Assembly: GCF_006491595.2 (NCBI RefSeq) | Contig: NZ_VEVQ02000001.1 | Location: 434,001 to 498,000 of the forward strand | Direction of reading: 5' to 3' | Length of the DNA stretch: 64,000 nucleotides | Source of the DNA: Flavobacterium jejuense | GTDB taxonomy: Bacteria > Bacteroidota > Bacteroidia > Flavobacteriales > Flavobacteriaceae | Shown: piece by piece, positions 44,521 through 53,545 of the stretch | How the letters are laid out: each line of letters opens with the position of its first letter | Position numbering within the stretch: the first letter of the stretch is position 1 | The notes under the pieces: generated by a model | Seen by the model: the letters and a program-made list of their open reading frames with translations, nothing else | What the model was told of the DNA's origin: nothing | Database searches by the model: none | Program-made: the position numbers and the translations under genes

Positions 44521-44550
44521 AGAAAAGTCCTCTCATTGGAGGACTTTTCT
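44521..44550 (-). terminator. Terminator after NmrA gene
   Basis: A 12-bp perfect stem, AGAAAAGTCCTC with GAGGACTTTTCT, and a 6-base loop, 17 bases downstream of the NmrA-like gene stop on the minus strand. Confidence 0.88.
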
Positions 44551-44567
44551 ATAAGCGTTATTTTTTA

Positions 44568-45437
44568 TCAAAAATGGTAGGTTTCTTTAAGAAAACTTTT
44601 GAAATCAATTTCATCATGGCCAAGTATTTCTTCTAAAGTACTTCCAGTAATATTGAAATCATCATTTTTAATAGCGGCTGCAAACAAAGTAGACATTAGA
44701 ATAATTCCTTCTGGAAGTCCAATTTGTGTAAGCATTTTTTCATATTCTTTGGGATCTGGGCTTGTATATGATACATTAGTATTTGACAAAGAAGATAGTA
44801 TAGTTGCTATTTCTTTAAATGAATGTGTGTTTTTTGAAGTTAAATTATATACTTTATTTTCATATTCTTCACCAGTTGCTATTTTTGCAATTGCTTCTCC
44901 TAAATCTTTGCGGTTTGCAAAAGCAACTTTTCCCTCATCAGCGGGAAAATAGATTCCCGTTTCAAAAACATTTTCACCAATAAACATTGGAATTACATCT
45001 GAATATAAGTTGTTTTGTAAGAAAGTATATAAAAAACCATTTGATTTAATATATTCTTCGGTTTGAAAATGATCTTCTAGTAATGGTTTTATAGGTGAAT
45101 TAGTAATATCTTTAATAGTTACACCAGTGTAAAGAATATGTTTTACATTATTTTTTTTTGCAGCATCAATGACATTTTTATGTTGTCCTATTCGATTATT
45201 AAAGTCGCTAGAAGAGATTAATAAAAGTTTGTCAATTCCTTTCATAGCTTTATCTAAGGAATCAATATCGTGATAATTTCCTATTTTAATTTGCAGTCCT
45301 TTTTCCTTAAATAATTGTGCTTTTTCTTTGTCTCTTACTAAAACTGAAATCTGACTTGCTGGAATTTTGTTTAAAGCATGTTCAATTACAATTGAACCTA
45401 AATGACCAGTTGCTCCTGTTATTAATATATTACTCAT
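44568..45437 (-). CDS. NmrA-like NAD(P)-binding oxidoreductase
   Basis: A 289-residue atypical SDR of the NmrA/QorB type. The dinucleotide-binding loop is ITGATGHLGSIVIEHAL at residues of about 5-21. KLLLISSSDFNNR and HILYTGVTIKD follow. No YxxxK catalytic motif is visible, as is usual in this family. It probably binds NAD(P)H and reduces quinones or senses redox state. It is divergent from an HxlR-type regulator, the arrangement typical for quinone-responsive QorB/QorR pairs. A candidate operator lies between the genes. Confidence 0.87.
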   Translation of the reverse strand: MSNILITGATGHLGSIVIEHALNKIPASQISVLVRDKEKAQLFKEKGLQIKIGNYHDIDSLDKAMKGIDKLLLISSSDFNNRIGQHKNVIDAAKKNNVKHILYTGVTIKDITNSPIKPLLEDHFQTEEYIKSNGFLYTFLQNNLYSDVIPMFIGENVFETGIYFPADEGKVAFANRKDLGEAIAKIATGEEYENKVYNLTSKNTHSFKEIATILSSLSNTNVSYTSPDPKEYEKMLTQIGLPEGIILMSTLFAAAIKNDDFNITGSTLEEILGHDEIDFKSFLKETYHF

Positions 45438-45467
45438 AATTTTTTTAAATTAATTAGTTACTATATA

Positions 45468-45488
45468 TAAGTTTATTACTTACTTTTG
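45468..45488 (+). promoter_or_regulatory. Palindrome and -7 box in the NmrA/HxlR divergent region
   Basis: TAAGT-TTATT-ACTTA at 45468-45482 is a perfect inverted repeat. It overlaps the first two bases of TACTTTTG (45481-45488), which fits the TAnnTTTG promoter box for the HxlR gene. Overlap of operator and promoter would allow autorepression. Confidence 0.5.
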
Positions 45489-45584
45489 TAGAGCAAATAT
45501 CTAAAAGTTTGCATAAAGAAACAATAAGGCACCAATTTGTGATTAGCTTACTTTTTGGTTATTAATGTTGTAAATCAATTTGTT

Positions 45585-45959
45585 ATGGGAGAAAAAATAT
45601 TTGATAAAATTGAAATTGATTATGATAATTGTCCAATTAGAACTGTATTAGATCGTTTTGGTGATAAATGGTCAATTTTAATTCTTCTGATTTTAGGTGA
45701 AAATGAAAAATTAAGATTTAATGAAATTAATAAAAAAGTAGGTACAGATATTTCTCAAAAAATGTTAACTGTAACTTTACGATCGTTAGAAGCTGACGGA
45801 TTGGTTACACGTACAGTATTCCCACAAGTACCGCCAAAAGTAGAATATGAAATTACAGATTTAGGAAAATCATTGGTTCCATTTATTAATGAGCTATCAA
45901 AATGGGCTAATACTAATATGGAAACTATTAAGAACTCAAGAGAAAAGTTCGCTAAGTAG
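45585..45959 (+). CDS. HxlR family transcriptional regulator
   Basis: A 124-residue winged-helix regulator of the HxlR/DUF24 group. The ATG at 45585 is preferred over a TTG ten codons upstream. The N-terminal Cys-containing segment DNCPIRTVLDRFGDKWSILIL, with Cys at about residue 13, is the canonical HxlR start, and the wing region includes RSLEADGLVTRTVFPQVPPKVEYEITDLG. The conserved Cys is a redox/quinone sensor in relatives. It divergently adjoins the NmrA-like gene, which it probably represses. Confidence 0.92.
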   Translation: MGEKIFDKIEIDYDNCPIRTVLDRFGDKWSILILLILGENEKLRFNEINKKVGTDISQKMLTVTLRSLEADGLVTRTVFPQVPPKVEYEITDLGKSLVPFINELSKWANTNMETIKNSREKFAK

Positions 45960-46056
45960 ACTGTATAATTTATTATATTTTACAAAAACAGAGGATGTGT
46001 TTCTTTTAAAAGGTAATAGTTCGATTCTTAGGTCAATGCAGAGTTTGGTTTTTTAC

Positions 46057-46494
46057 TTATATATTCAAAATATGGTTTGTTAGTACAAAAGAACCACTAA
46101 TAAGTAATAAGTTAATACAGGCTCTGATGATCCAGTTTTGTTTTGAGAAATCATGTTTTAACATTTTACTTAATAAAACGATTAAGCTCATAATAAAAAA
46201 CCAAGTGGTGAAAAAGAAGTTTGTTTTTCCGCGAACAATTGTAGTAACAATATCATGAATGAAACCACAAAAAACAAATGTAAAAATTAAGGAAATGGAA
46301 ACGGAAAAACTTTTTTTTAAGGGTTTGAAAATGAATTTACCCAAATAATACCCAAAAATAGGATTCCAATATTTCCAAAAAGTAGAAAAATTTTTAGCAC
46401 CTAAAGAACGATAAAGGTTATTTCTTAAGGATTTAGAGCTTCCTATTGGCACACCATTTCTTTTTATTATATATTGTGATAGTGTGATGTTCAT
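46057..46494 (-). CDS. Short MBOAT-like membrane protein
   Basis: A 145-residue membrane protein with about four hydrophobic segments (near residues 45-57, 64-85, 93-112 and 121-143). The FTFVFCGFIHD stretch near residues 71-81 resembles the conserved FxxxGxxH region of membrane-bound O-acyltransferases, including a likely catalytic His, and FWKYWNPIFGYYLGKFIF precedes it. Full MBOAT enzymes are about 400 residues, so this is either a shortened relative or a separate small family. No pseudogene scars are visible. It is a single gene of unknown role. Confidence 0.6.
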   Translation of the reverse strand: MNITLSQYIIKRNGVPIGSSKSLRNNLYRSLGAKNFSTFWKYWNPIFGYYLGKFIFKPLKKSFSVSISLIFTFVFCGFIHDIVTTIVRGKTNFFFTTWFFIMSLIVLLSKMLKHDFSKQNWIIRACINLLLISGSFVLTNHILNI

Positions 46495-46590
46495 TTTTAA
46501 ATACTTTTTTTATTTTTTAGTAGAAGCTTACTTACTCTATTTTGCACAGTTTCATTTCAGAAAAAACTCTAACAGAAGTTTTGTATTGGT

Positions 46591-46639
46591 CAAGTTTCTT
46601 AAAACTCTTACCTTAATTGGTAGTTTGTTAAGAAACTTG
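46591..46639 (-). terminator. Compound hairpin downstream of lipoprotein gene
   Basis: The outer stem is CAAGTTTCTTAA (46591-46602) with TTAAGAAACTTG (46628-46639), 12 bp perfect. A nested TACC/GGTA stem forms inside. It begins directly after the lipoprotein gene's stop. No long T-run follows, so it may stabilise the 3' end rather than terminate transcription. Confidence 0.55.
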
Positions 46640-46642
46640 TTA

Positions 46643-47233
46643 TTAGTACTGAAAATTTAGATCTGTTAAAGTTCCTGTATAATTTCCAGATATACTATAT
46701 TGCGCGTTTGAATAGGAAAATGTAATAGTATAAATTCCATTGTTTTGTACCATTGTTGCTTGACCAGTTAAATCATTTGTACTTACTTCGTCAGATGAAA
46801 CATATTGATTATTTTGAATGATTACATTCGTATTAACTCCTGAATGATCTATATAAGCAATATCAGAATTAAAATTAAAGTCAGTATAATCACGCACAGG
46901 ATAAGTAGTGTTTTCAATAGCTCCTAGGTTTTGCACGGAAGTGTACATATTAAAATCAATTAATTGGGTGATATTGTTTGAATAAACAAATTCATTATTA
47001 TTTAAAGTAACATCTCCATTGGTTAAGATAAAATAGAATCTTCTTTGATCATAATTAGGATCAGTACCTGTATAATTAGGAATGAGAAACCCTTTAGTTA
47101 AGGAATAAGTTTGTCCGTTAACAATCAATTCTCCAGTATTTGATTGGATATCTATAGTATTGTCATTATCTGATGAACATGATATTGCTAAAACTGCAAT
47201 TAAAAGTACTATAAATAAGTTGCATTTTTTCAT
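46643..47233 (-). CDS. Putative outer membrane lipoprotein, unknown function
   Basis: A 196-residue lipoprotein (LAISC, Cys19), followed by SSDNDN, an acidic Asp-rich stretch after the lipidated Cys that in Flavobacteria often goes with surface export of lipoproteins. The mature part is beta-rich with many Asn, Thr, Tyr and Val residues. I recognise no known domain. It is a single gene flanked by the MBOAT-like gene and the metallo-beta-lactamase gene. The lipobox is seen directly; surface location is an inference. Confidence 0.7.
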   Translation of the reverse strand: MKKCNLFIVLLIAVLAISCSSDNDNTIDIQSNTGELIVNGQTYSLTKGFLIPNYTGTDPNYDQRRFYFILTNGDVTLNNNEFVYSNNITQLIDFNMYTSVQNLGAIENTTYPVRDYTDFNFNSDIAYIDHSGVNTNVIIQNNQYVSSDEVSTNDLTGQATMVQNNGIYTITFSYSNAQYSISGNYTGTLTDLNFQY

Positions 47234-47327
47234 GAGTACAGTTGTATTTAAATGAGATATAATTATTATTCAAAAATAAATTAAGGATAATTTTCAGCAA
47301 AACTAAACTATTTATTTGTCTTTATTA

Positions 47328-48173
47328 TCATTCTTCTGATTCTGGCTTAAAAAGTGCAATTGTGTAGTCTAGTAATGCTATGTTTCCAAATTCTCCGTGT
47401 CCAGGAATTACAATTTTAATATTAGGAAAAGCTTCTTTTACTTTCGTAACTGTTGCTGACCAATCTTTGACATTAGCATCTGAAAGGTTTCCTTTTCCTC
47501 CATTTATTTCTTTAATCATACAACCTCCAAAGAGTATTTTTTCTTTGGGAAAATAACCAATGACGTTGTCTTTTGTATGTCCTTCTCCAAAAAACTGGAT
47601 AATTACATTTTCATTACCTACTTTGAGTTCAAGCTCATTTTGGAAACTGTTTCTTGAAAGATCTATGTTTTTTTTTTTTGCAAATTGAACTGTTTTATAA
47701 AAGGCATAGGTAGGAATTTCATGTCTGTTAAATGCTTTTATACCTCCTAAACAATCGTCGTGAAAATGTGTAGGAATCATGGCTTTAATTTTGCAATTTA
47801 GAGTTTTGTTTATCCAGTTTATAAGTTCTTCAGAACTTTTATCGTCAACTGCTGTATCAAAAACGATGGCTTCATTTGATGATTTTATAACCATTCCATT
47901 ACAAGCAACTTTACCAAAATCAGTTGTGTTTAAATAAGAAATATGTTGGTAAACATTTTGAGAGATTTGTATAATGGTTATGTTCTCTGTTTGATATGAT
48001 GTTTTAGATTCCGAAAGCGAAAGTTTTTTAGTAGCGTTACAACTGATTAAAAAAAGTAGGGTTAAACTAAAAGATATTAGTTTTATAGGACTTCTCAGTA
48101 CCGTTTTTTTGCTTTTCAATAAAGATGTTGAGTTTTTTTTACATTTCTGCAAATATATGCTAATTTGTTTCAT
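47328..48173 (-). CDS. Subclass B1 metallo-beta-lactamase, probably lipidated
   Basis: A zinc beta-lactamase with all B1 ligands: THFHDDCLGG (HxHxD), the third His in FGEGHTKDN, the Cys in FGGCMIK, and the last His in PGHGEFG. B1 enzymes hydrolyse penicillins, cephalosporins and carbapenems, so the strain may be intrinsically resistant. A lipobox FLISC (Cys45 from this start) precedes the mature domain, suggesting membrane anchoring. The start is uncertain: 48173 is an ATG giving 281 residues with a long pre-signal stretch, while a TTG complementary to 48117-48119 gives a neater signal peptide. It is a single chromosomal gene with no mobile element beside it. Confidence 0.88.
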   Translation of the reverse strand: MKQISIYLQKCKKNSTSLLKSKKTVLRSPIKLISFSLTLLFLISCNATKKLSLSESKTSYQTENITIIQISQNVYQHISYLNTTDFGKVACNGMVIKSSNEAIVFDTAVDDKSSEELINWINKTLNCKIKAMIPTHFHDDCLGGIKAFNRHEIPTYAFYKTVQFAKKKNIDLSRNSFQNELELKVGNENVIIQFFGEGHTKDNVIGYFPKEKILFGGCMIKEINGGKGNLSDANVKDWSATVTKVKEAFPNIKIVIPGHGEFGNIALLDYTIALFKPESEE

Positions 48174-48366
48174 TCTAGTTTGTATTCTTATTGGTTTTCT
48201 AACTTTCGTTTTGTAGTCCAAACATGAGCTACACTTTGTTTAATCAAAGATATAAAAAGCAATAAAAGAATTCAAAGTAAACTCATTACTTATTTTTAAC
48301 TATTAGATGAAGCTGAATTTCTGTCTTAATAACAAACGTCAGATGCCTATTTCAGATTTTTATTGT

Positions 48367-48850
48367 TTAATAAACTCTAATTGCATTTACTTTAGCATCT
48401 ATAAAATTTAGATTAAAACCTCTTTCTATTTCTATTAAACATTTTTCAATAGTGTCAATTACAAATTTTTTTTCAACAGTTATGGAAAATAATTTTCCTA
48501 TTTTATTAACAGGACAAGGACTTCTCCAGCCTTCCCATATAAATTTTATATTTTCTTTGTCTTTTGTCATAGTTATTAAATAGGCGTCAGTTGTTTCATC
48601 TATTGATAAAGCACAATTAGACCAGATTATATTGTCTAAAATTGGTAGGTATTCCTGTTTTCTTTTAAATTCATCTTCTAATTGATTAGATTTTCAAACT
48701 AGTTCAAAAATTTCTCTGTCGGATCTGTTATAAAACTCGATATCGTATAAAAATTCTGAATTGTTTTCAAGACAAGTTTTTATTTTTTTAATAGAATTTG
48801 TCCAACTTCTCAAAAGGCAAGTCTTTGTCTTTTATTTCCAAATTTTAAAT
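48367..48850 (-). pseudogene. Broken gene for conserved hypothetical protein
   Basis: The clean part is a 67-residue frame at 48367-48570 (MTKDKENIKFIWEGWRSP...). The same frame runs upstream without a stop to an in-frame TGA at 48694-48696, and beyond that continues in frame (ending FELV before the stop) up to RSWTNSIKKIKTCL near 48769-48810. At about 48811-48816 the sense moves to another frame reading EIKDKDLPF. One nonsense codon, one frameshift, and a missing start show decay. The protein, about 155 residues when joined, is soluble and of unknown function. Confidence 0.65.
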
Positions 48851-48859
48851 ATTTAATAT

Positions 48860-49271
48860 TTCTAAAATTTTCAATCAAATTTTGTTTTTTACATTATTGA
48901 CAATGTTATGCAATTGTGTTAGTTCTGTAAATTTATAACAAAAGTTAACAAATACAAAACTCCTCATGAAATTTTTGGAAGCTAGAACGAGATGTAAAAA
49001 TAGGGATTTAATTCCTTAAATTTTAGAGTTAAAAGCTTTGGAATTTGAAGAACTGAACAATATAGTAGTATCTTATATATTGTTTTTTTGAAATTATAAA
49101 GTGTTTAATTGTCCGTTTAAAGTCAAGCTTGTAAGTCAGTACTCGTTTCAAAGGAGCATTAGATTGGGTCTATTTTTCTTTTGTTATGGCGAATCTAAAT
49201 TATTTTTAACAAAACGATAACAGAAATATTTTTTTTTGTTTTTAAATTGCTTCTTAATTAAAATTTATAAA
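48860..49271. other. Intergenic DNA, nothing identified
   Basis: About 410 bases of AT-rich DNA between the pseudogene and the DUF2911-TPR gene. I see no gene, clear hairpin or repeat. The promoter of the DUF2911-TPR gene presumably lies near its right end. Confidence 0.4.
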
Positions 49272-50360
49272 ATGAAAAATAAATTTACTAAATCATTCGT
49301 GTTTATGATGCTAATTTTTAGTTTCAGTACATTTGCACAGTTAAATACTCCACAAGGTAGTCAAAAAGCAGTGGTTACACAACGTGTTGGCATATCAGAT
49401 ATTACAATTACTTATTCTAGACCTAGTGTTAATGGTCGTGAAATTTGGGGTAAACTAGTACCTTATGGGATGAATAATCTTGGATTTGGTACTGCAACAG
49501 TCTCACCATGGAGAGCTGGAGCTAATGAAAATACAACCATTTCATTTTCACATGATGCAAAAGTAGAAGGGAAGCCAATAAAAGCAGGTACTTATGGTTT
49601 ACATTTTGAAGTTAAGCCAAACAATTTAGCTACTCTAATCCTTTCAAATGATTCAGATGTATGGGGAAGTTATTTTTATGATGAAAACAATGATGCTTTA
49701 AGAGTTGATATAACTACTATTACTGTACCTTATCATGAGTTATTAACATATGAGTTTAATACTGTAACACCAAATACTGCAACAGCTTCATTAATTTGGG
49801 AAAAAAAAGGATTTCCATTTACTATTTCTTTTGACGTCTCAAAAATTGTACTAAATGATATCAGAACTAAATTAAAAGGACAAACTGGCTTTCAGCGTCA
49901 AAGTTGGGAACAAGCTGCCAGTTTTGCTTTAAATAATGGAGGAGATCTTAAAGAAGCTTTAGTATGGATTAATGCTGCTATTTCAGGCCAATTTTTTAGT
50001 CAAAAAACATTTAATAATTTATCAATTAAAGGACAAATATTAAAAAAACTTGGTAAAAATGATGAATATAAAATAATAATGGATGAAGCAGCTAGTATGG
50101 CTAATGTGAATCAATTAAATACGATTGGTTATCAGATGCTTACAGCTAAAGATAATGAAAGAGCTATAAAATACTTTAAGTTGAATGTGACTAATAATCC
50201 AAAAAATCCTAACTGTTATGATAGTCTAGGAGAAGCTTATAAAACAATAGGTGACAATAAAAAAGCAATTAAATATCTCAAGAAAGCATTATCACTTAAT
50301 CCTTCAGCAAATGTAAAAGCTAATTCAGAAAAACTATTAAAAGAATTAGGAGCTTTATAG
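49272..50360 (+). CDS. DUF2911 and TPR domain secreted protein
   Basis: A 362-residue exported protein. The start at the ATG at 49272 gives a signal peptide ending near residue 23 (STFAQ); an ATG 12 codons upstream is unlikely. The DUF2911 domain (about 25-185) shows ITITYSRPSVNGREIWGKLVPYG, PWRAGANENTTISF and a SHDAKVEGKPIKAGTYGLH segment. The C-terminus (about 290-362) holds two TPR units: NERAIKYFKLNVTNNPKNPNCYDSLGEAYKTIGDNKKAIKYLKKALSLNP. It is a paralogue of the gene at 13497. Function unknown; it is predicted to be periplasmic. Confidence 0.86.
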   Translation: MKNKFTKSFVFMMLIFSFSTFAQLNTPQGSQKAVVTQRVGISDITITYSRPSVNGREIWGKLVPYGMNNLGFGTATVSPWRAGANENTTISFSHDAKVEGKPIKAGTYGLHFEVKPNNLATLILSNDSDVWGSYFYDENNDALRVDITTITVPYHELLTYEFNTVTPNTATASLIWEKKGFPFTISFDVSKIVLNDIRTKLKGQTGFQRQSWEQAASFALNNGGDLKEALVWINAAISGQFFSQKTFNNLSIKGQILKKLGKNDEYKIIMDEAASMANVNQLNTIGYQMLTAKDNERAIKYFKLNVTNNPKNPNCYDSLGEAYKTIGDNKKAIKYLKKALSLNPSANVKANSEKLLKELGAL

Positions 50361-50633
50361 AGCCTTTATTAATATCTACCAACTTTGTGGTCTTGCTTTT
50401 AATATTAATTATTTTTATATATAGTTAACATTGTTTTGTTTCCAAGTTCATTTAATGATAAGTTTAAAGCATACAAAAGTTGATCAGAAAATAATTCAAT
50501 TGAGATTAAATGATTTTTGCATCTTCAGTAAATTTAAAAGGTCATGAAACTGTTGATTATTTCTTTTTATTATGTATTCTGAAAAGTGTGAGGTTCTTTT
50601 TTAAGAGTTTTTTTATTCATTTTGGTAGAAAGT

Positions 50634-51380
50634 CTATTCTTTTTTCCAGCTTTTAAGTTGGTCCAAATATAAATACGATTCTACAAACTTTCTGTGTGCT
50701 ACAGTAGTCATTTTTTCCAATAATTCTAAAGCGGAAATATAGCTAGCCAAATTACCATTTGATGATAAAAATTTACCATCTTCTACATAAGTGACTAGAC
50801 TATCATTTTGCACTTTTAAATTAGGATAGTCTTTTTGAAGTTGGGTTCCACCACCAATCCAAGTTACTATTTTATGTCCGTCCGCAATGCTAGATTGGCC
50901 AATTAGTTGTGCACCTGCACAATTGCTTACTGTGTATTTTGTTTCTTTATTTTTTTCTTTGATGAATTCTATAATTTTAGCATTATGAACTTGTGCATAC
51001 ATATCATAAGCACTAGGCACAAAAAGAACCTCTAATTTTGGACAATTGTCAAAAGTATAATCCGGTACAAATTTCATTCCTTCTTCTGTAACAATTGGAT
51101 TTTCTGTTTCAGCAATAGTAATTACATTGAATAATTGTTTTCCATCTTCTGTTAACTTAGCAAAGACATCAGAGGTAGCAACTACTTCGCTTTGTAGAAC
51201 TCCATTGTACATTAGAAGCCCAATTGTTGGTAAATCTTTGTTGAAAACTCTTAAGTGTTTGGTTAATGTGTCAGAAATAGTTTCGTTTTGTAGTTCAGTT
51301 GAGACTTTCTTTTTATCCGAATTGCAACTATAGAAAATTAGGACAACTGAAATAACGGAGATCATTATAGTATTTTTCAT
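50634..51380 (-). CDS. DJ-1/PfpI family lipoprotein
   Basis: A 248-residue lipoprotein (FYSC, Cys19). The DJ-1/PfpI fold is indicated by TIGLLMYNGVLQSEVVATSDVFA near residues 52-75 and the nucleophile-elbow Cys in SNCAGAQLIGQSSIADGHKIVTWIGG near residues 152-178. Many members are proteases, glyoxalases or amidotransferases; a periplasmic lipidated member is less common. The gene is flanked by recG on the same strand, with 59 bases from the recG start region. Specific activity is unknown. Confidence 0.82.
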   Translation of the reverse strand: MKNTIMISVISVVLIFYSCNSDKKKVSTELQNETISDTLTKHLRVFNKDLPTIGLLMYNGVLQSEVVATSDVFAKLTEDGKQLFNVITIAETENPIVTEEGMKFVPDYTFDNCPKLEVLFVPSAYDMYAQVHNAKIIEFIKEKNKETKYTVSNCAGAQLIGQSSIADGHKIVTWIGGGTQLQKDYPNLKVQNDSLVTYVEDGKFLSSNGNLASYISALELLEKMTTVAHRKFVESYLYLDQLKSWKKE

Positions 51381-51439
51381 TTTAATGAGTCTTTATAAAT
51401 GTTTTATTAATTTCTTTTACAAAGATAATTACTGTTTTT

Positions 51440-53545
51440 TTAACTAATATAATTCCATATAGTTTTCTTCTTACTAATTTCTATGAAGACTTTTCTCAAG
51501 GTAGCATGCTCTGGTTTTTCCATAGAAGCATCTGCTTTTAATAGTTTTACTGCATGATGTCTGGCTAATTGTAGAATGTCTTTATCTTTGACAATATCTG
51601 CAATTTGAAGGTTTAAAACACCACTTTGTTGTTTGCCCATAATATCACCAGGACCTCGTAGTTTTAAATCTACTTCCGAAATTTCAAAACCATCATTGGT
51701 TCTAACCATAGTTTCCATTCGAGTTTTACTGTCTTCACTTAGTTTGAAACCTGTCATTAAAATACAATAACTTTGTTCGGCACCACGACCTACACGACCT
51801 CTTAACTGATGTAATTGAGATAAACCAAAGCGTTCTGCACTTTCAATGACCATTACGGAAGCATTGGGTACATTTACTCCAACTTCAATTACCGTAGTAG
51901 CAATCATAATATTGGTTTTTCCAGTCGCAAAACGACGCATTTCTTCTTCTTTATCTGCTGGTTTCATTTGTCCGTGAACAATGGAAATAGAGTAGTCTGG
52001 TAATGGAAAATCACGAGAGATACTTTCGTAACCGTCCATCAAATCTTTGTAATCCATTTTCTCCGATTCTTGAATTAGAGGATAAACGATGTATACTTGT
52101 CGGCCTTTAGCAATTTCATCTTTTAAAAATTTCCAAACTTTCAAACGATTGCTATCATAACGATGTACGGTTTGAATAGGTTTTCTTCCTGCTGGTAATT
52201 CATCAATAACCGAAATGTCTAAATCACCATATAAACTCATGGCTAGCGTACGTGGAATAGGAGTAGCAGTCATCACTAACATGTGTGGAGGAAGATCTCC
52301 ACCACCTTTTTTCCATAATTTACTTCTTTGTTCCACTCCAAATCGATGTTGTTCATCAATAATAGCTAACCCTAAATTCTGAAATACAACTTTATCTTCC
52401 AGTAAGGCATGAGTGCCAATTAAAATGTCTAGCGAACCATTTTCAAGTGCTTCATGAATGCCTTTTCGCTCTTTGGTTTTACTAGAACCAGTTAATATTT
52501 GAATATTAATATCAAGATCTTTTGCTAATTCGGTTAAACCGTTGAAATGTTGGGTTGCCAAAATTTCTGTTGGTGCCATTAAGCAACTTTGAAAACCATT
52601 ATCTTTTGCCATTAGCATACAAAGTAACGCTACAATCGTTTTTCCTGAACCTACGTCTCCTTGTAATAAACGGTTCATTTGTGCATTACTTCCTAAATCA
52701 TTTCGAATTTCTTTTACTACACGTTTTTGGGCATTGGTTAACTCAAAAGGCAAATGATTGTTATAGAAATTGGTAAAATTATCACCTATGATTTCAAAAG
52801 GATGTCCTTTTATTTTGTGTTTGCGAATGAGGTTTTTAGTAATTAATTGCAATTGGATAAAAAATAATTCTTCAAACTTCAATCGGAATTGGGCTTTGGA
52901 TAATAACTCTTGATTTTTTGGAAAATGAATATTGAATAAGGCTTCTTTTTTAGAAATTAGCTTTAATTCATCTATTAAATAAGTTGGTAACGTTTCCGTA
53001 AATAAAACATGCGTTTCAATAAATAATTGCTGCATGAGTTTATTAATCACTCGATTGGAAATGCCTTTATTCGCCAATTTTTCAGTGCTTGGATAAACGG
53101 GTTGCATCGCAGAACGCAAACTGGCTTTGTGTTCAGCTAGTAATTCCATTTCTGGATGCGCCATATTGAAAGTACTTCCAAATTGGGTTACCTTTCCAAA
53201 AATAACATATACTTCATTGATTTTAAGTCCTTCTCGAATCCATTTGTGACCTTGGAACCAAACCAAATCCATTTCTCCAGTATCATCAATAAAAGTAGCT
53301 ACTAACCGTTTGCCACGTTTTTGTTCGACTGTTTTAATGTGAATAACTTTACCAATAATCTGAACTTCTGAATTGTTGTTTTGGAGTTGGTTGATTTTAA
53401 AATAACGAGTTCTATCGATGTATCTATTGGGAAACAGATTCACTAAATCTCCATATTTATGAATACCGAGTTCTTTACGAAGTAAGTCACCACGATTGGG
53501 ACCAACTCCTTTTAGATATTCAATTGGGGTTTCTAGTAAATTCAT
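51440..53545 (-). CDS. recG: ATP-dependent DNA helicase RecG
   Basis: A 701-residue branch-migration helicase that remodels stalled replication forks and Holliday-like junctions. The N-terminal wedge domain starts with LLETPIEYLKGVGPNRGDLLRKELGI. Walker A is GDVGSGKT, followed by the DEQH box in AIIDEQHRFGVEQRS and VMTATPIPRTLAMSLYGDLDISVIDELPAGRKPI. The C-terminal helicase part shows ERFGLSQLHQLRGRVGRG. Length and order are normal. It stands as a single gene upstream of the DJ-1 lipoprotein on the same strand. Identification is secure. Confidence 0.97.
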   Translation of the reverse strand: MNLLETPIEYLKGVGPNRGDLLRKELGIHKYGDLVNLFPNRYIDRTRYFKINQLQNNNSEVQIIGKVIHIKTVEQKRGKRLVATFIDDTGEMDLVWFQGHKWIREGLKINEVYVIFGKVTQFGSTFNMAHPEMELLAEHKASLRSAMQPVYPSTEKLANKGISNRVINKLMQQLFIETHVLFTETLPTYLIDELKLISKKEALFNIHFPKNQELLSKAQFRLKFEELFFIQLQLITKNLIRKHKIKGHPFEIIGDNFTNFYNNHLPFELTNAQKRVVKEIRNDLGSNAQMNRLLQGDVGSGKTIVALLCMLMAKDNGFQSCLMAPTEILATQHFNGLTELAKDLDINIQILTGSSKTKERKGIHEALENGSLDILIGTHALLEDKVVFQNLGLAIIDEQHRFGVEQRSKLWKKGGGDLPPHMLVMTATPIPRTLAMSLYGDLDISVIDELPAGRKPIQTVHRYDSNRLKVWKFLKDEIAKGRQVYIVYPLIQESEKMDYKDLMDGYESISRDFPLPDYSISIVHGQMKPADKEEEMRRFATGKTNIMIATTVIEVGVNVPNASVMVIESAERFGLSQLHQLRGRVGRGAEQSYCILMTGFKLSEDSKTRMETMVRTNDGFEISEVDLKLRGPGDIMGKQQSGVLNLQIADIVKDKDILQLARHHAVKLLKADASMEKPEHATLRKVFIEISKKKTIWNYIS

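Noticed and set aside
47328..48173. Recently acquired resistance gene
   Set aside because: No integron, IS or composition break is visible; such enzymes are usual chromosomal genes in Flavobacteriaceae.
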